This document shows, piece after piece, positions 1 to 7,349 of a stretch of 23,166 nt of DNA. The DNA is taken from positions 1 to 23,166 of IMG/VR virus record IMGVR_UViG_3300031565_000393. The stretch is one strand, 5' to 3'. The position numbers and the translations under genes are program-made. This stretch comes from a virus. Positions within the stretch are counted from its first letter, which is position 1. Each line of letters opens with the position of its first letter. The notes beneath the pieces are model-generated. The model was given only the letters and a program-made list of their open reading frames with translations, did no database searches and was not told where the DNA came from.

Positions 1-108
1 GTTATTGAGTATGACAATACTGTACCTATTGATATAGCTATGGCAAAGAAGAGTACAATTGTGTCTGCAGCTAAATTATTAAGCACAGAAGCACTAATTA
101 CATCTTAA
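1..108 (+). CDS. C-terminal end of an unknown upstream protein (partial)
   Basis: Frame 1 is open from the left edge to a TAA at 106-108 and gives the last 35 residues of a protein, ending in ALITS. The tail is rich in Ala, Ser and Lys with no recognisable motif. A hairpin follows within 10 bases, which suggests that this gene ends a transcription unit. The start and most of the protein lie outside the window, so no function can be given. Confidence 0.55.
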   Translation, partial: VIEYDNTVPIDIAMAKKSTIVSAAKLLSTEALITS

Positions 109-115
109 TAGATAT

Positions 116-140
116 GATAGAGAGTAATAAACTCTCTATC
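116..140 (+). terminator. Hairpin, possible terminator after the left-edge gene
   Basis: GATAGAGAGT (116-125) and ACTCTCTATC (131-140) form a perfect 10-bp stem with a 5-base loop, AATAA. It sits between the TAA at 108 and the ATG at 163. No run of T follows (the next bases are ACTATTTAAT), so it is not a textbook intrinsic terminator. It could instead be an RNA-stabilising or processing hairpin. Confidence 0.45.
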
Positions 141-162
141 ACTATTTAATACATTAACTACC

Positions 163-609
163 ATGAAAAAAATAATATTATTATTGCTAATATTTATAGT
201 AATTACTGGATGTAATCGCCATTTAAATCAAGTTACATATTGGAGAGCTACTTCTATGTATTCAGCTATAGATGATAAAAAGGCCCCAATAGTACTAAAT
301 ACTGAATTTTATAGGCTCTCCTTAATAAATAAAACAACTGGAGAGATTGTACTAGGAGGTATACCCATAGTTAAATATGATAGTAGAACTGAAATAAGAG
401 TGATTAAAGATAAAAAACCTATTCATTATTATACTGCTATAGATTTTGAAGGAGACTATTGTACTCTAAGTACCACCCTACAAGAAGATTATGATGGAAT
501 ATTATTTCTCTTAATAGGTATGCATTATGAAGATATTGGAGGAATATATTTTAAATTTTATCCCACACAAAAAACTATAAAATTTCTTAAAAGAAGACTT
601 GTATTATAA
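163..609 (+). CDS. Small lipoprotein of unknown function
   Basis: 148 residues. The N-terminus is a classic lipoprotein signal: two Lys at positions 2-3, a hydrophobic core (residues 4-14) and a lipobox ITGC with the lipidated Cys at 17. The mature part is about 132 residues, soluble-looking, with no family I recognise. Acidic residues do not follow the Cys directly (CNRHLNQ), so the surface-export signal described for Bacteroidota lipoproteins is not evident. This would favour retention facing the periplasm. Phage-encoded lipoproteins elsewhere (for example T5 Llp) block superinfection, and a similar role is possible here but is inference only. It is preceded by the hairpin at 116-140, and I see no clear promoter. 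The ATG at 163 is the only start consistent with the signal peptide. Confidence 0.8.
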   Translation: MKKIILLLLIFIVITGCNRHLNQVTYWRATSMYSAIDDKKAPIVLNTEFYRLSLINKTTGEIVLGGIPIVKYDSRTEIRVIKDKKPIHYYTAIDFEGDYCTLSTTLQEDYDGILFLLIGMHYEDIGGIYFKFYPTQKTIKFLKRRLVL

Positions 610-636
610 TTATTAAACCATTTAATTAAATTAATC

Positions 637-798
637 ATGAAAAGAACAACAGTATTATTATTAAAAAAAGGATTAACAGTCCATAAAGCTCGTAAATCAG
701 AGCTTGAGAAAACTGATGAAGTTCAAGAATATTTGAACACTCTTGCAGCACTTGAAGATTTATATGTTGATCTATCTAATAATAAAATAGAAGAATAA
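637..798 (+). CDS. Small hypothetical protein (53 aa)
   Basis: A short open frame of 53 residues runs from ATG 637 to TAA 796-798, and its stop overlaps the ATG of the next gene (TAATG). It begins MKRTTVLLLKKGL and continues as a charged, Leu-rich and probably helical protein with an acidic end. No family is recognised. Support comes from the exact stop/start coupling to the following gene, from filling the otherwise empty gap between 609 and 798, and from codon use like its neighbours. Confidence 0.6.
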   Translation: MKRTTVLLLKKGLTVHKARKSELEKTDEVQEYLNTLAALEDLYVDLSNNKIEE

Positions 799-1052
799 TG
801 ATACATCCTAAAGTTAAAGACGCATTAATAAATCTGCTAATTGCAGATGAAAAAGAGTGGGATTTTAGTAATTCTACATTATATATACATCGTCCAACAC
901 GTTTGGAATTTATACAAACTACAGGCAAGATGTATGTTTATAATCAACCAAACCTTAAACTTAGGTGGAAAGACAGAAGAAAATTACGTAAATTCTTTGA
1001 AGGGGCCCAGTATAAGATAATATTAGCTAAATTTAACAATAAAAAATCATGA
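798..1052 (+). CDS. Hypothetical protein (84 aa)
   Basis: 84 residues, basic at the C-terminal half (RWKDRRKLRKFFEG) and ending in NNKKS. There is no recognised domain, Cys cluster, signal peptide or membrane segment. The start overlaps the stop of the 53-residue gene upstream, and the stop overlaps the ATG of the next gene (ATGA at 1049-1052), so translation is likely coupled. The basic patch could bind nucleic acid, but there is no specific evidence for that. Confidence 0.65.
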   Translation: MIHPKVKDALINLLIADEKEWDFSNSTLYIHRPTRLEFIQTTGKMYVYNQPNLKLRWKDRRKLRKFFEGAQYKIILAKFNNKKS

Positions 1053-1345
1053 GAGATCAAATATTTTTTGTACATGGTGGAACCTGGGATCTCCGTAAAT
1101 TTACATTAGCTGCAATAAGAACAAGTAAGAATCATCTGTGTATTTCTGCATCCCTTTGTAGCCATAATGATAATTTCTGTAAAAAGATAGGCAGAGATAT
1201 AGCATCGGGCCGACTTAATAAAAATAAGCATATTGTTAATTATGTATTTAATAGTAATAAACTTAGTCCTATTCAAGCACTAATTACATATGCTAATCAA
1301 ATGACAACTTCAGTAAAATTTATTAAAGAATTTGAACTTGAATAA
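1049..1345 (+). CDS. Hypothetical protein (98 aa)
   Basis: 98 residues, starting in the ATGA overlap with the gene before. It contains a Cys-rich central part (CISASLCSHNDNFCKKIG, residues 31-48) followed by GRDIASGRL. The block reading FCKKIGRDIASGR looks like a conserved core that I have no name for. The cysteines are spaced irregularly (Cys31, 37, 44), so a zinc site is possible but unproven. It is followed by a 131-residue gene after an 11-base gap. Confidence 0.65.
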   Translation: MRDQIFFVHGGTWDLRKFTLAAIRTSKNHLCISASLCSHNDNFCKKIGRDIASGRLNKNKHIVNYVFNSNKLSPIQALITYANQMTTSVKFIKEFELE

Positions 1346-1356
1346 TATAAAAAACT

Positions 1357-1752
1357 ATGGGATATAGTAATAGAGTACAAGATATAAGTGAACTTGTAGG
1401 TAAATTATTTACCAAAGTAGAGCTATCTGATGAGGAAGATATGATTAGATTTTATTTAGATGATGATAAATTCTATGAAATGTTTCATTCACAAGATTGT
1501 TGTGAATCAGTAATAGTAGATGATATTGAAGGAGATTTTCAAGATCTTGTTAATTCTCCTATTTTACAGGCTGAAGAATCAACTAATTCAGAAGATAAGA
1601 TGGGTAAAGATTCTTATGGTTATGAGAATTCATTTACATGGACTTTTTATAGGTTTGCAACTATTAAAGGATATGTTACTATTAAATGGTATGGAACATC
1701 TAATGGGTATTATTCTGAAAGTATAGATATAGAAAGACGAGGATTTGACTAG
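1357..1752 (+). CDS. Hypothetical acidic protein (131 aa)
   Basis: 131 residues, strongly acidic in the first two thirds (ELSDEEDMIRFYLDDDKFYE) and aromatic in the last third (NSFTWTFYRFATIKGYVTIK). The second part reads like alternating beta strands, as in a small beta-rich or DNA-mimic-like fold, but no family is recognised. The gene ends with TAG 1750-1752, which overlaps the TTG start of the helicase by 8 bases. No SD is obvious at its start. Confidence 0.65.
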   Translation: MGYSNRVQDISELVGKLFTKVELSDEEDMIRFYLDDDKFYEMFHSQDCCESVIVDDIEGDFQDLVNSPILQAEESTNSEDKMGKDSYGYENSFTWTFYRFATIKGYVTIKWYGTSNGYYSESIDIERRGFD

Positions 1753-2953
1753 AAATGAGATACAAAGTAGAGCTGAAGAATTGTCAATAAAACATAATTA
1801 TCTGCTATTAACATGGGCTACCAGAGTTGGTAAAACCCCTGCAGCTTTACGGATTATAGATAAATATGGAGGCAGATGGAATATATGTGTAGCAGAGACT
1901 ACACATATAGAGCAGTGGAGACAAGAATTCATAAAGTTTGGATACGAGAAGAATTTAGATAGGGTTAATATATTCTGTTATCAATCTATTCACAAGTATG
2001 CAGATAATGGTATTAATTGGGTATTTGATGAGTGTCATCATATGTTTGGTGAAAAGAGATGGGCTGTCATCAATTCTATCAACATACCTAAGGCAATACT
2101 GTTATCTGCTACTGTAAATAGTAATGAGAAAGAATATTTAACTGCTAGATTTGAATTATATCACGAATTTCATATATCATTATCAAGAGCTATAGAAGGT
2201 GGTATACTACCACAGCCTAAAGTGTTTTTAATTTCTATAGATTTGGATGATTTCATAATTGATTATATTTATACAATTAATAAAGGACGTAAAGACTTAC
2301 GTAAAACTGTTACTTGCGAGTTTGAAGACAGACATAAGCATTTAGCAGCACATAAACATGTAGGATTAAGAGTAAGATGTACAGCATTACAGAAATACAG
2401 AATGCTTACAGATGATATGGAGAGAAAGAGAGAATTTTATTTGTCAATAATGACTGAATGGGCTAAAACTAATTGGCTCAGGATTGGAAGTGAAAGAAAG
2501 AGATTTTTAGCTTCTGTTAAAACAAATGTGGCTAAAGAATTAATAGCTACTATTGATGGCAAGAGATTCGTTTGTTTTACTGGCTCAGTTGAGCAGTGTA
2601 AGGAGTTAGGAGGTAAAGACATAGTTTATAGTGCTCAAAGCACTAAAACCAATACAGAGGTCCTAACAGCCTTTAATGAGGGTAAAATAAATCAATTGTA
2701 TGCTGTTGGTATGTTAAGAGAAGGTATAAATTTACATAATATAGATGTAGGAATGATTATACAGTTAGATAATAATAGTAGAACATTTGTACAGCGTAGT
2801 GGTAGGATATATTTAGGTAAGGAACCTATACAATATATTTTATATGTAAGAGGAACTCAAGATGAAACTTATCTTGAAACTTCATTGGCTGGATTCAATA
2901 ATGAATATATTTATCAAACAACTATAAAAAATGTCAAAGAAGAAAACAACTAG
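1745..2953 (+). CDS. SF2 DNA helicase/ATPase (DECH box)
   Basis: 402 residues with the superfamily 2 helicase motifs in order: Walker A ATRVGKT at 25-31, motif II VFDECHHM at 93-100, motif III LLSATV at 119-124, motif V-like REGINL at 325-330, and motif VI QRSGR at 350-354 with its arginine finger. It should couple ATP hydrolysis to DNA translocation or unwinding, for example branch migration, fork remodelling or origin work, as in phage UvsW or SNF2-type proteins. The length is compact, with two RecA-like lobes and no added nuclease domain. The start is TTG at 1745, preceded by GACGAGGA. The next in-frame Met lies far inside the protein, after the Walker A motif, so the TTG start is needed. 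It overlaps the upstream gene by 8 bases and the downstream gene by 23. Confidence 0.9.
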   Translation: MTRNEIQSRAEELSIKHNYLLLTWATRVGKTPAALRIIDKYGGRWNICVAETTHIEQWRQEFIKFGYEKNLDRVNIFCYQSIHKYADNGINWVFDECHHMFGEKRWAVINSINIPKAILLSATVNSNEKEYLTARFELYHEFHISLSRAIEGGILPQPKVFLISIDLDDFIIDYIYTINKGRKDLRKTVTCEFEDRHKHLAAHKHVGLRVRCTALQKYRMLTDDMERKREFYLSIMTEWAKTNWLRIGSERKRFLASVKTNVAKELIATIDGKRFVCFTGSVEQCKELGGKDIVYSAQSTKTNTEVLTAFNEGKINQLYAVGMLREGINLHNIDVGMIIQLDNNSRTFVQRSGRIYLGKEPIQYILYVRGTQDETYLETSLAGFNNEYIYQTTIKNVKEENN

Positions 2954-3800
2954 TGGAATTCATCAAAATTCAGGAGTATGGTATGAGAGTACATGGAATA
3001 TGCAAATACAACACACCCCTCAAATGCCATATATATATGGTACTGATCCAATAAGTACAGATGATAAAATAGTTAAAGGTACAACAATATCTTCTAATAC
3101 TATTCCAGATTATAATGTGTATAAAACAATGAATATAGATGAAGTAATGAAAGAATATCAAAAGCATTTTGATATTCCAGTTAAAGAAGAAGAACAACCA
3201 GAAGAAGAACTTGAATATAATGATTTTGATGTCCACATTACTAATGATCCTTCAGATATTCGTATATTATCAGATATATACGATAGTTTACACACAAAAA
3301 TTAATTTAAAATATTCAAAAAGATACACTAAAACTGACAGAATGCAAAACTTACAAAGACTATTTACTACTGTAGTTTACAGTAAAGAAGAATTATTCTT
3401 TTTATTGAAGATTGCTTTAAAAGCAGGAATTAATGTTGATGCTATTGATCCTCATACATTTCCAATAGCGGAAGTAATATTAGGAGAGAAAGCAGTTTAC
3501 ATTCCCTATAATACTAGGGAGAAAGTACTAGAAATGCATGTTGTACCTACAGGATTTACAGACAATTATCTATATGATGTTTTGCCTTTACCTGAATTTA
3601 TGAGTACAATAGGTATTGAATCCCCAAGAGAGCATATTCTTGCTAACTTTGTAAGTAGAAAGAGTAAGGCTAATTCTGAGAACACTGTTGATATTAATGG
3701 TGAATCTTATAAGAGAGATATAGTTGAGCAATTACTTGACTGTAACTTTGATGATTTTATTTCCAATTTGCAATATGAATCTACAATGACTTTTGAATAA
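2931..3800 (+). CDS. Hypothetical protein (289 aa)
   Basis: 289 residues. The N-terminal region of about 75 residues looks disordered (MSKKKTTSGIHQNSGVWYES, then a Thr/Asn-rich stretch), followed by a strongly acidic linker with repeated Glu (about residues 84-95) and a folded C-terminal part from about 105 onward with Leu/Tyr-rich helices. No family is recognised. It lies between a helicase and replication genes, overlaps the helicase by 23 bases, and its TAA overlaps the ATG of the next small gene, so it is likely part of the same transcription unit. A replication or transcription accessory role is only a guess from context. Confidence 0.75.
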   Translation: MSKKKTTSGIHQNSGVWYESTWNMQIQHTPQMPYIYGTDPISTDDKIVKGTTISSNTIPDYNVYKTMNIDEVMKEYQKHFDIPVKEEEQPEEELEYNDFDVHITNDPSDIRILSDIYDSLHTKINLKYSKRYTKTDRMQNLQRLFTTVVYSKEELFFLLKIALKAGINVDAIDPHTFPIAEVILGEKAVYIPYNTREKVLEMHVVPTGFTDNYLYDVLPLPEFMSTIGIESPREHILANFVSRKSKANSENTVDINGESYKRDIVEQLLDCNFDDFISNLQYESTMTFE

Positions 3801-3940
3801 TGAAAAAACTTAATAAAGATAAGAATAAAGTTGCATCCATAATAGAGATTGATTATGAATTAGAAGAAAGGAGAACGAAATATGGATACTATAGTGATAG
3901 ATCTAAAACTTTTGAAGAATTTAGATCTCAATGTAAATGA
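3800..3940 (+). CDS. Small basic hypothetical protein (46 aa)
   Basis: An open frame of 46 residues from ATG 3800 (TAATG overlap with the gene before) to TGA 3938-3940, starting MKKLNKDKNKVASIIEIDYE. It is basic and charged with no recognised motif. It fills the 81-base gap before 3882 but then overlaps the next gene by 59 bases in another frame, which is unusual. It may be a real small gene whose tail overlaps the next, or only a coupling leader for it. Confidence 0.4.
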   Translation: MKKLNKDKNKVASIIEIDYELEERRTKYGYYSDRSKTFEEFRSQCK

Positions 3941-4454
3941 GTATTTAACTCTTCTTAAAATGCATGGATTAGGTGAAGGAGGTCCCTCACCTTTTCCATT
4001 CTCTAGTAGTGATCGTATTATTAAACGATTAGTTGAAAAACATTGGATCACTTCTACAAGTAGTGAAGAGTATACAGGAACTGCTCTTGAATTAGAATTT
4101 ACAGAGAAAGCAACCAGATTATTTGATCAAGAGGATTTATTTCAAGAATTTTTAGAGTTGTTTCCTACAAGAGTACCTAATGGATTAGGAGGATTTAGAC
4201 CTACATCTCCAAGTTCTATTCAAGCTAAATCTGCTCAGATAGCTAAAGGATTGTGGATGAAGCATGTAGGTAAAGGTGTAGGAAGACAACGTGAAGTTAT
4301 TGAAGCTTTACGTAAAGAAGTAGCTCATAGAAATAAAGACGGAAGTTTACAATATATGAATAATATGCAAGCTTGGTTACGACAAGGTAAATGGGAAGAT
4401 TGGATAAATATTCCAGATCAACCTGATAATACATCACACATAAAACAATTATAG
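3882..4454 (+). CDS. Possible winged-helix replication accessory protein
   Basis: 190 residues. The first 75 or so look like a small winged helix-turn-helix: helices around NVNEYLTLLKMHG and RIIKRLVEKHWIT, then a beta-type wing ending LELEFTEKATRLF. The C-terminal part (about 115-190) is basic and helical with a Trp-rich end (QAWLRQGKWEDWINIPDQ). It starts at ATG 3882 behind AGGAGAACGAAAT, one of the few clear Shine-Dalgarno sites here. It is the last gene before the promoter of the DnaB-like helicase. A DNA-binding helicase loader or initiator similar in layout to DnaD-like proteins would fit, but I cannot show homology. Confidence 0.7.
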   Translation: MDTIVIDLKLLKNLDLNVNEYLTLLKMHGLGEGGPSPFPFSSSDRIIKRLVEKHWITSTSSEEYTGTALELEFTEKATRLFDQEDLFQEFLELFPTRVPNGLGGFRPTSPSSIQAKSAQIAKGLWMKHVGKGVGRQREVIEALRKEVAHRNKDGSLQYMNNMQAWLRQGKWEDWINIPDQPDNTSHIKQL

Positions 4455-4460
4455 ATAAAA

Positions 4461-4492
4461 TTTGGATAGTTCATAAATTTTTTGTATCTTTG
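4461..4492 (+). promoter_or_regulatory. Bacteroidota-type promoter for the replication operon
   Basis: TTTG at 4461-4464 and TATCTTTG at 4485-4492, with 20 bases between, match the established Bacteroidota housekeeping promoter (-33 TTTG, -7 TAnnTTTG). It lies in the 57-base gap between the stop at 4454 and the GTG at 4512. Transcription would start about 4497-4500, leaving a leader of only a dozen or so bases made up almost entirely of the Shine-Dalgarno. Fifteen bases around the -7 box are identical to those of the second promoter at 19119. Confidence 0.8.
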
Positions 4493-4497
4493 TATTA

Positions 4498-4508
4498 AAG
4501 GAGGAGGT
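4498..4508 (+). promoter_or_regulatory. Unusually strong Shine-Dalgarno site (AAGGAGGAGG) before a GTG start
   Basis: The bases AAGGAGGAGGT end 4 bases before GTG 4512 and could pair with nearly the whole anti-Shine-Dalgarno of 16S rRNA. Most genes in this window have no such site, as expected for Bacteroidota. This site decides the GTG start, since no ATG lies nearby in frame. Confidence 0.7.
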
Positions 4509-4511
4509 TGA

Positions 4512-5639
4512 GTGTCAGCGTTTAACAGAGTTTTAAATACATTAAAAGATAATAAGCAGAAAAGACTAAAAGGAGATAAAATTGCTATTCCTTGGAGTCT
4601 CCCACGATTGTCTACAGTATTACCTGGTATTGAGAAGGCTAGATATAATTTAGTATCTGCTAGTCCTAAAGCAGGAAAAACAATGCTGGCAGATTTTTTA
4701 TATGTCTATCAACCTATAGAATGGAAGATAGCTAACCCTGATTCTAATATCATTCCCAAGATCTTTTACTTCTCATTAGAGGTATCTATTAATTCCAAAA
4801 TTAAAGCAGCAATGTGTTATAAGCTGTTTAAAGATTATAATGTAGTTATCTCTCCTCAGAAATTAAGTTCAGTATTTGGTGGGTATATATTAGATGACCA
4901 AGTTGAGGAAATTATTTCTTCAGTTGAATTCCAAGAATGGTTCTATAAGTTTGAAAGTATGGTTACATTTTATGATAGTATAAGAAATCCTTATGGTATC
5001 TATAAAGTAATTAAAGACTATGCTGAACATCCTGATGTTGGTTATTATGAGAAAAAACTTATTGATTGGCAAAATAAGGACGGTACATATACTAAGAAGG
5101 AAGTTAAAGGGCAATATATAGCCCGTAATCCTGATGAATATGTTATTGTAATTGTGGATCATATTAGTTTACTACAGCCTGAAAAGGATAAAACATTACA
5201 TCAATCTATAGGACAGTTTAGTTCAGAGTTTTGTCTCCAAATGAGAGATAAATGGAGTTATATACCTGTTATTGTACAGCAGCAATCAGCAGATTCTTCC
5301 CGTGCACAATATAATTATAAGGGAGATACAGTGCTAGAGAAAATTAAACCAGATCAAGAAGGTTTAGCTGATAATAAATATACTGCTAGAGATGTAGATT
5401 TAATGATTAGTTTGTTTAATCCTACTAGGTATAATTTAGAGAAATATAACGGACTTGACTTAACACAAATAGGTGATAATCATAGAGAATTTGTAATTAA
5501 TTTAAATAGAAATGGTGAATCTAATGCTGCTATACAATTATTCTTTTTAGGGCAGAGCTCATTCTTTTCTGAGTTACCTAAGGCATTAGGACCAGAAGAT
5601 TATGGATATATAAAAAACTTAATAAATAAATCAAAATAA
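4512..5639 (+). CDS. DnaB-like replicative helicase (RecA-fold core only)
   Basis: 375 residues. Motifs of the DnaB/RecA fold appear in order: Walker A ASPKAGKT at 50-57, motif 1a FSLEVS at 87-92 (compare FSLEMS in DnaB), Walker B VIVIVDHISLL at 211-221, and a motif 3-like VIVQQQSADSSR at 253-264. The protein would form a ring around single-stranded DNA and unwind the replication fork. It is shorter than bacterial DnaB (about 450-470) and lacks the N-terminal primase-binding domain, as in several phage-type helicases. About 120 residues separate motif 1a from Walker B, including a possible inserted arm (residues 175-205). It starts at GTG behind a strong SD, directly after the promoter at 4461, and is followed by the P-loop ATPase and SSB genes. 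Confidence 0.88.
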   Translation: MSAFNRVLNTLKDNKQKRLKGDKIAIPWSLPRLSTVLPGIEKARYNLVSASPKAGKTMLADFLYVYQPIEWKIANPDSNIIPKIFYFSLEVSINSKIKAAMCYKLFKDYNVVISPQKLSSVFGGYILDDQVEEIISSVEFQEWFYKFESMVTFYDSIRNPYGIYKVIKDYAEHPDVGYYEKKLIDWQNKDGTYTKKEVKGQYIARNPDEYVIVIVDHISLLQPEKDKTLHQSIGQFSSEFCLQMRDKWSYIPVIVQQQSADSSRAQYNYKGDTVLEKIKPDQEGLADNKYTARDVDLMISLFNPTRYNLEKYNGLDLTQIGDNHREFVINLNRNGESNAAIQLFFLGQSSFFSELPKALGPEDYGYIKNLINKSK

Positions 5640-5659
5640 AAAATTATAGGAGAGAATAA

Positions 5660-6367
5660 ATGAGTCAATTAATTGGAGTTGTTGGAGCACAAGGTACTGG
5701 TAAGTCTACTGGTATTCATGCTAATGAGGAGCTTGGGATAAGAGGATTAGATCCCAAGAAAACTATAATAATTAATATTGCTGGTAAACCATTACCATTT
5801 AGAGGATGGAAGAAATTTTATACTCCATTTGAAGGTACTACTGGTAATTTTTTAGTTGAAAGTAGAGCAGAACATATAATAAAAGCCCTTAGATATATAA
5901 ATGATAGTCGTACAGAAATTATAAATATAATTATTGACGATGCACAATATCTAATGTCTTTTGAGTTTATGGAGAAAGCATTACGAAAAGATTGGGATAA
6001 ATTTAATGAGATTGGTAAACATGCCTTTGATACATTCAATATAGCTAGAAAGCTACGTGAAGATATTAAAGTATTTGTACTAACTCATGCTGATGAAATT
6101 CAGAAAGATTTTGAGACTGTTAGAAAGATTAAGACAATAGGTAAAATGATGGATAATATCATTGACCTGGAGGGATTGTTTTTAGTAGTACTATATACTA
6201 AAGTTAATTGGGATAGTAAGGCTGAAAAAGGTGAGTATTTATTTATTACAAATAGAACAAATGAATACCCAGCTAAATCTCCAGTAGGTATGTTTAAAGA
6301 TATAAAGATACCTAACGATTTAGGTCTAGTAGCAGAATTGATAGATAAATATAATGAAGACGAATAA
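5660..6367 (+). CDS. P-loop ATPase (AAA or Sak4-like recombination ATPase)
   Basis: 235 residues. Walker A is GAQGTGKST at 9-17, Walker B is IIIDDAQYL at 90-98, and LTHADE at 141-146 is a sensor-like segment. It starts at ATG 5660 behind AGGAGAGAAT. Being directly upstream of an SSB-like gene and downstream of the replicative helicase points to DNA replication or recombination. One option is a RecA-like single-strand annealing ATPase (Sak4 type), which often pairs with a phage SSB. Another is a helicase-loader AAA protein. The DDAQ Walker B does not settle this. No membrane or nuclease motif is present. Confidence 0.75.
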   Translation: MSQLIGVVGAQGTGKSTGIHANEELGIRGLDPKKTIIINIAGKPLPFRGWKKFYTPFEGTTGNFLVESRAEHIIKALRYINDSRTEIINIIIDDAQYLMSFEFMEKALRKDWDKFNEIGKHAFDTFNIARKLREDIKVFVLTHADEIQKDFETVRKIKTIGKMMDNIIDLEGLFLVVLYTKVNWDSKAEKGEYLFITNRTNEYPAKSPVGMFKDIKIPNDLGLVAELIDKYNEDE

Positions 6368-6387
6368 TTTTAAACTATATATATAAA

Positions 6388-6996
6388 ATGATTGATTTAA
6401 ACAAACCAGAAGATTTTGGTGCAAATGATGTACGTATATTTAATGACGGTAGTACAGGAATAGTTAATAATGTAGCTTTGAGGATTGAACTTAAAGGCCC
6501 AGAAGATAAAGATAATTCTCCTGATTATAAACTATACGCAAAAGATAGCAAGGGTGAAGTAAATGAAGGATACTATTATCAAGATGATGAGAATGCCTCT
6601 GGATGGAAGAAGTATCAGGGCCAGCGTTTAATCCGTTTGGCTAAGGGTGTACTTGGAAATGATTATGTATTTCCTGCATTTGAATCACCTAAAGCAGCTT
6701 TAGATGGAGTTATGAAACTTATAGCACCAGTATTACAAAAAACCCCATTTAATGTGGTTGTTACATATGGTACAACTAAAAAGCCTAGTCAATATCTTGG
6801 ATTCAAACCCTTTGGTAGATTCCTTGAGAATGTAGAATTATATCCAAAGACTATGCTTACTACTGATATTAGATATGATCAATTAACACGTCCACAGCCA
6901 AAAGCTGAGGAGGATATTAAAGATGAAATTGAGACTAGTATGGCAGCTACAGAGGACGGAGGAGAAGCTCCATCATGGCTATCAGACGATAATTAA
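6388..6996 (+). CDS. ssb: Single-stranded DNA-binding protein (phage type)
   Basis: 202 residues. The first 160 read as a beta-rich OB-like domain with many aromatic and basic residues (YYYQDDENASGWKKYQGQRL; VVVTYGTTKKPSQYLGF). The last 35 form an acidic, Pro/Glu-rich tail ending SWLSDDN. An acidic flexible tail after an OB fold is typical of SSB proteins that recruit partners, although the usual DDIPF end is absent. The position after the helicase and P-loop ATPase and before the primase supports the call. There is no Shine-Dalgarno before ATG 6388 (only an A/T-rich leader). The assignment rests on architecture and context rather than a catalytic signature. Confidence 0.7.
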   Translation: MIDLNKPEDFGANDVRIFNDGSTGIVNNVALRIELKGPEDKDNSPDYKLYAKDSKGEVNEGYYYQDDENASGWKKYQGQRLIRLAKGVLGNDYVFPAFESPKAALDGVMKLIAPVLQKTPFNVVVTYGTTKKPSQYLGFKPFGRFLENVELYPKTMLTTDIRYDQLTRPQPKAEEDIKDEIETSMAATEDGGEAPSWLSDDN

Positions 6997-7028
6997 ATAT
7001 ATACTTTTTCATGGTTAGTTAGGGTGGT

Positions 7029-7064
7029 AAAGGGGATTGGGCTTTGGCTCGTCCCCTTTATTTA
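7029..7064 (+). terminator. Hairpin with T-rich tail, probable terminator after ssb
   Basis: AAAGGGGA (7029-7036) pairs perfectly with TCCCCTTT (7052-7059). Inside the loop GGGC (7039-7042) can pair with GCTC (7047-7050, one G-T) around TTTG, making a long two-part hairpin, followed by ATTTATT. It is among the most GC-rich and stable structures in the window and lies in the 82-base gap between ssb and the next gene. No promoter is visible between it and the ATG at 7079, so it may attenuate transcription rather than stop it. Confidence 0.6.
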
Positions 7065-7078
7065 TTAAATTAAAATAT

Positions 7079-7348
7079 ATGAAGAAAAAAATGACCTTTA
7101 GAGAGTTTTTAACTTATACAGGGAATCTAGAAGCATTTATAGTTAATTATAATATCCATAATGGTCCTTATAAAAGAAGTATAGCTGTAGATACTTATAT
7201 AGACGATAAAGAAATATATGGAAGCAACCATATAAGCGCATTTACTTGGTCACTAACTTCTGAAGGAGGATACCACTGGGAAAAGTTATATAACTCTTTT
7301 AATGACTATATTTACGAAGTAAAACCATTACATAATAATAAATATTAA
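7079..7348 (+). CDS. Small hypothetical protein, first of a tandem paralogue pair
   Basis: 89 residues from ATG 7079. A longer reading from TTG 7037 would start inside the terminator hairpin and is unlikely, and ATG 7091 is also possible. The N-terminal pattern FREFLTYTGNLEAFIVNY and the C-terminal pattern WSLTSEGGYHWEKL match those of the next protein (FRKFLNYHKALDNFKKDY; WATTSTGQNYWEKL), so the two are diverged duplicates. No catalytic motif or membrane segment is seen. It lies between ssb and the primase, two bases before its paralogue. Confidence 0.65.
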   Translation: MKKKMTFREFLTYTGNLEAFIVNYNIHNGPYKRSIAVDTYIDDKEIYGSNHISAFTWSLTSEGGYHWEKLYNSFNDYIYEVKPLHNNKY

Positions 7349-7349
7349 C

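Noticed and set aside
1520-1726. 68-residue open frame within 1357-1752
   Set aside because: Out-of-frame shadow rich in Leu and Ile from AT-rich codons; the 131-residue frame joins its neighbours properly.
2970-3236. Minus-strand open frame of 88 residues
   Set aside because: Its Phe/Ile/Tyr-rich translation is the complement of a coding strand rich in Glu/Asn codons. All supported genes are on the + strand and it has no start signals.
7037-7078. Upstream TTG start for the first small paralogue
   Set aside because: It would begin inside the terminator hairpin and adds residues with no counterpart in the paralogue; ATG 7079 fits better.
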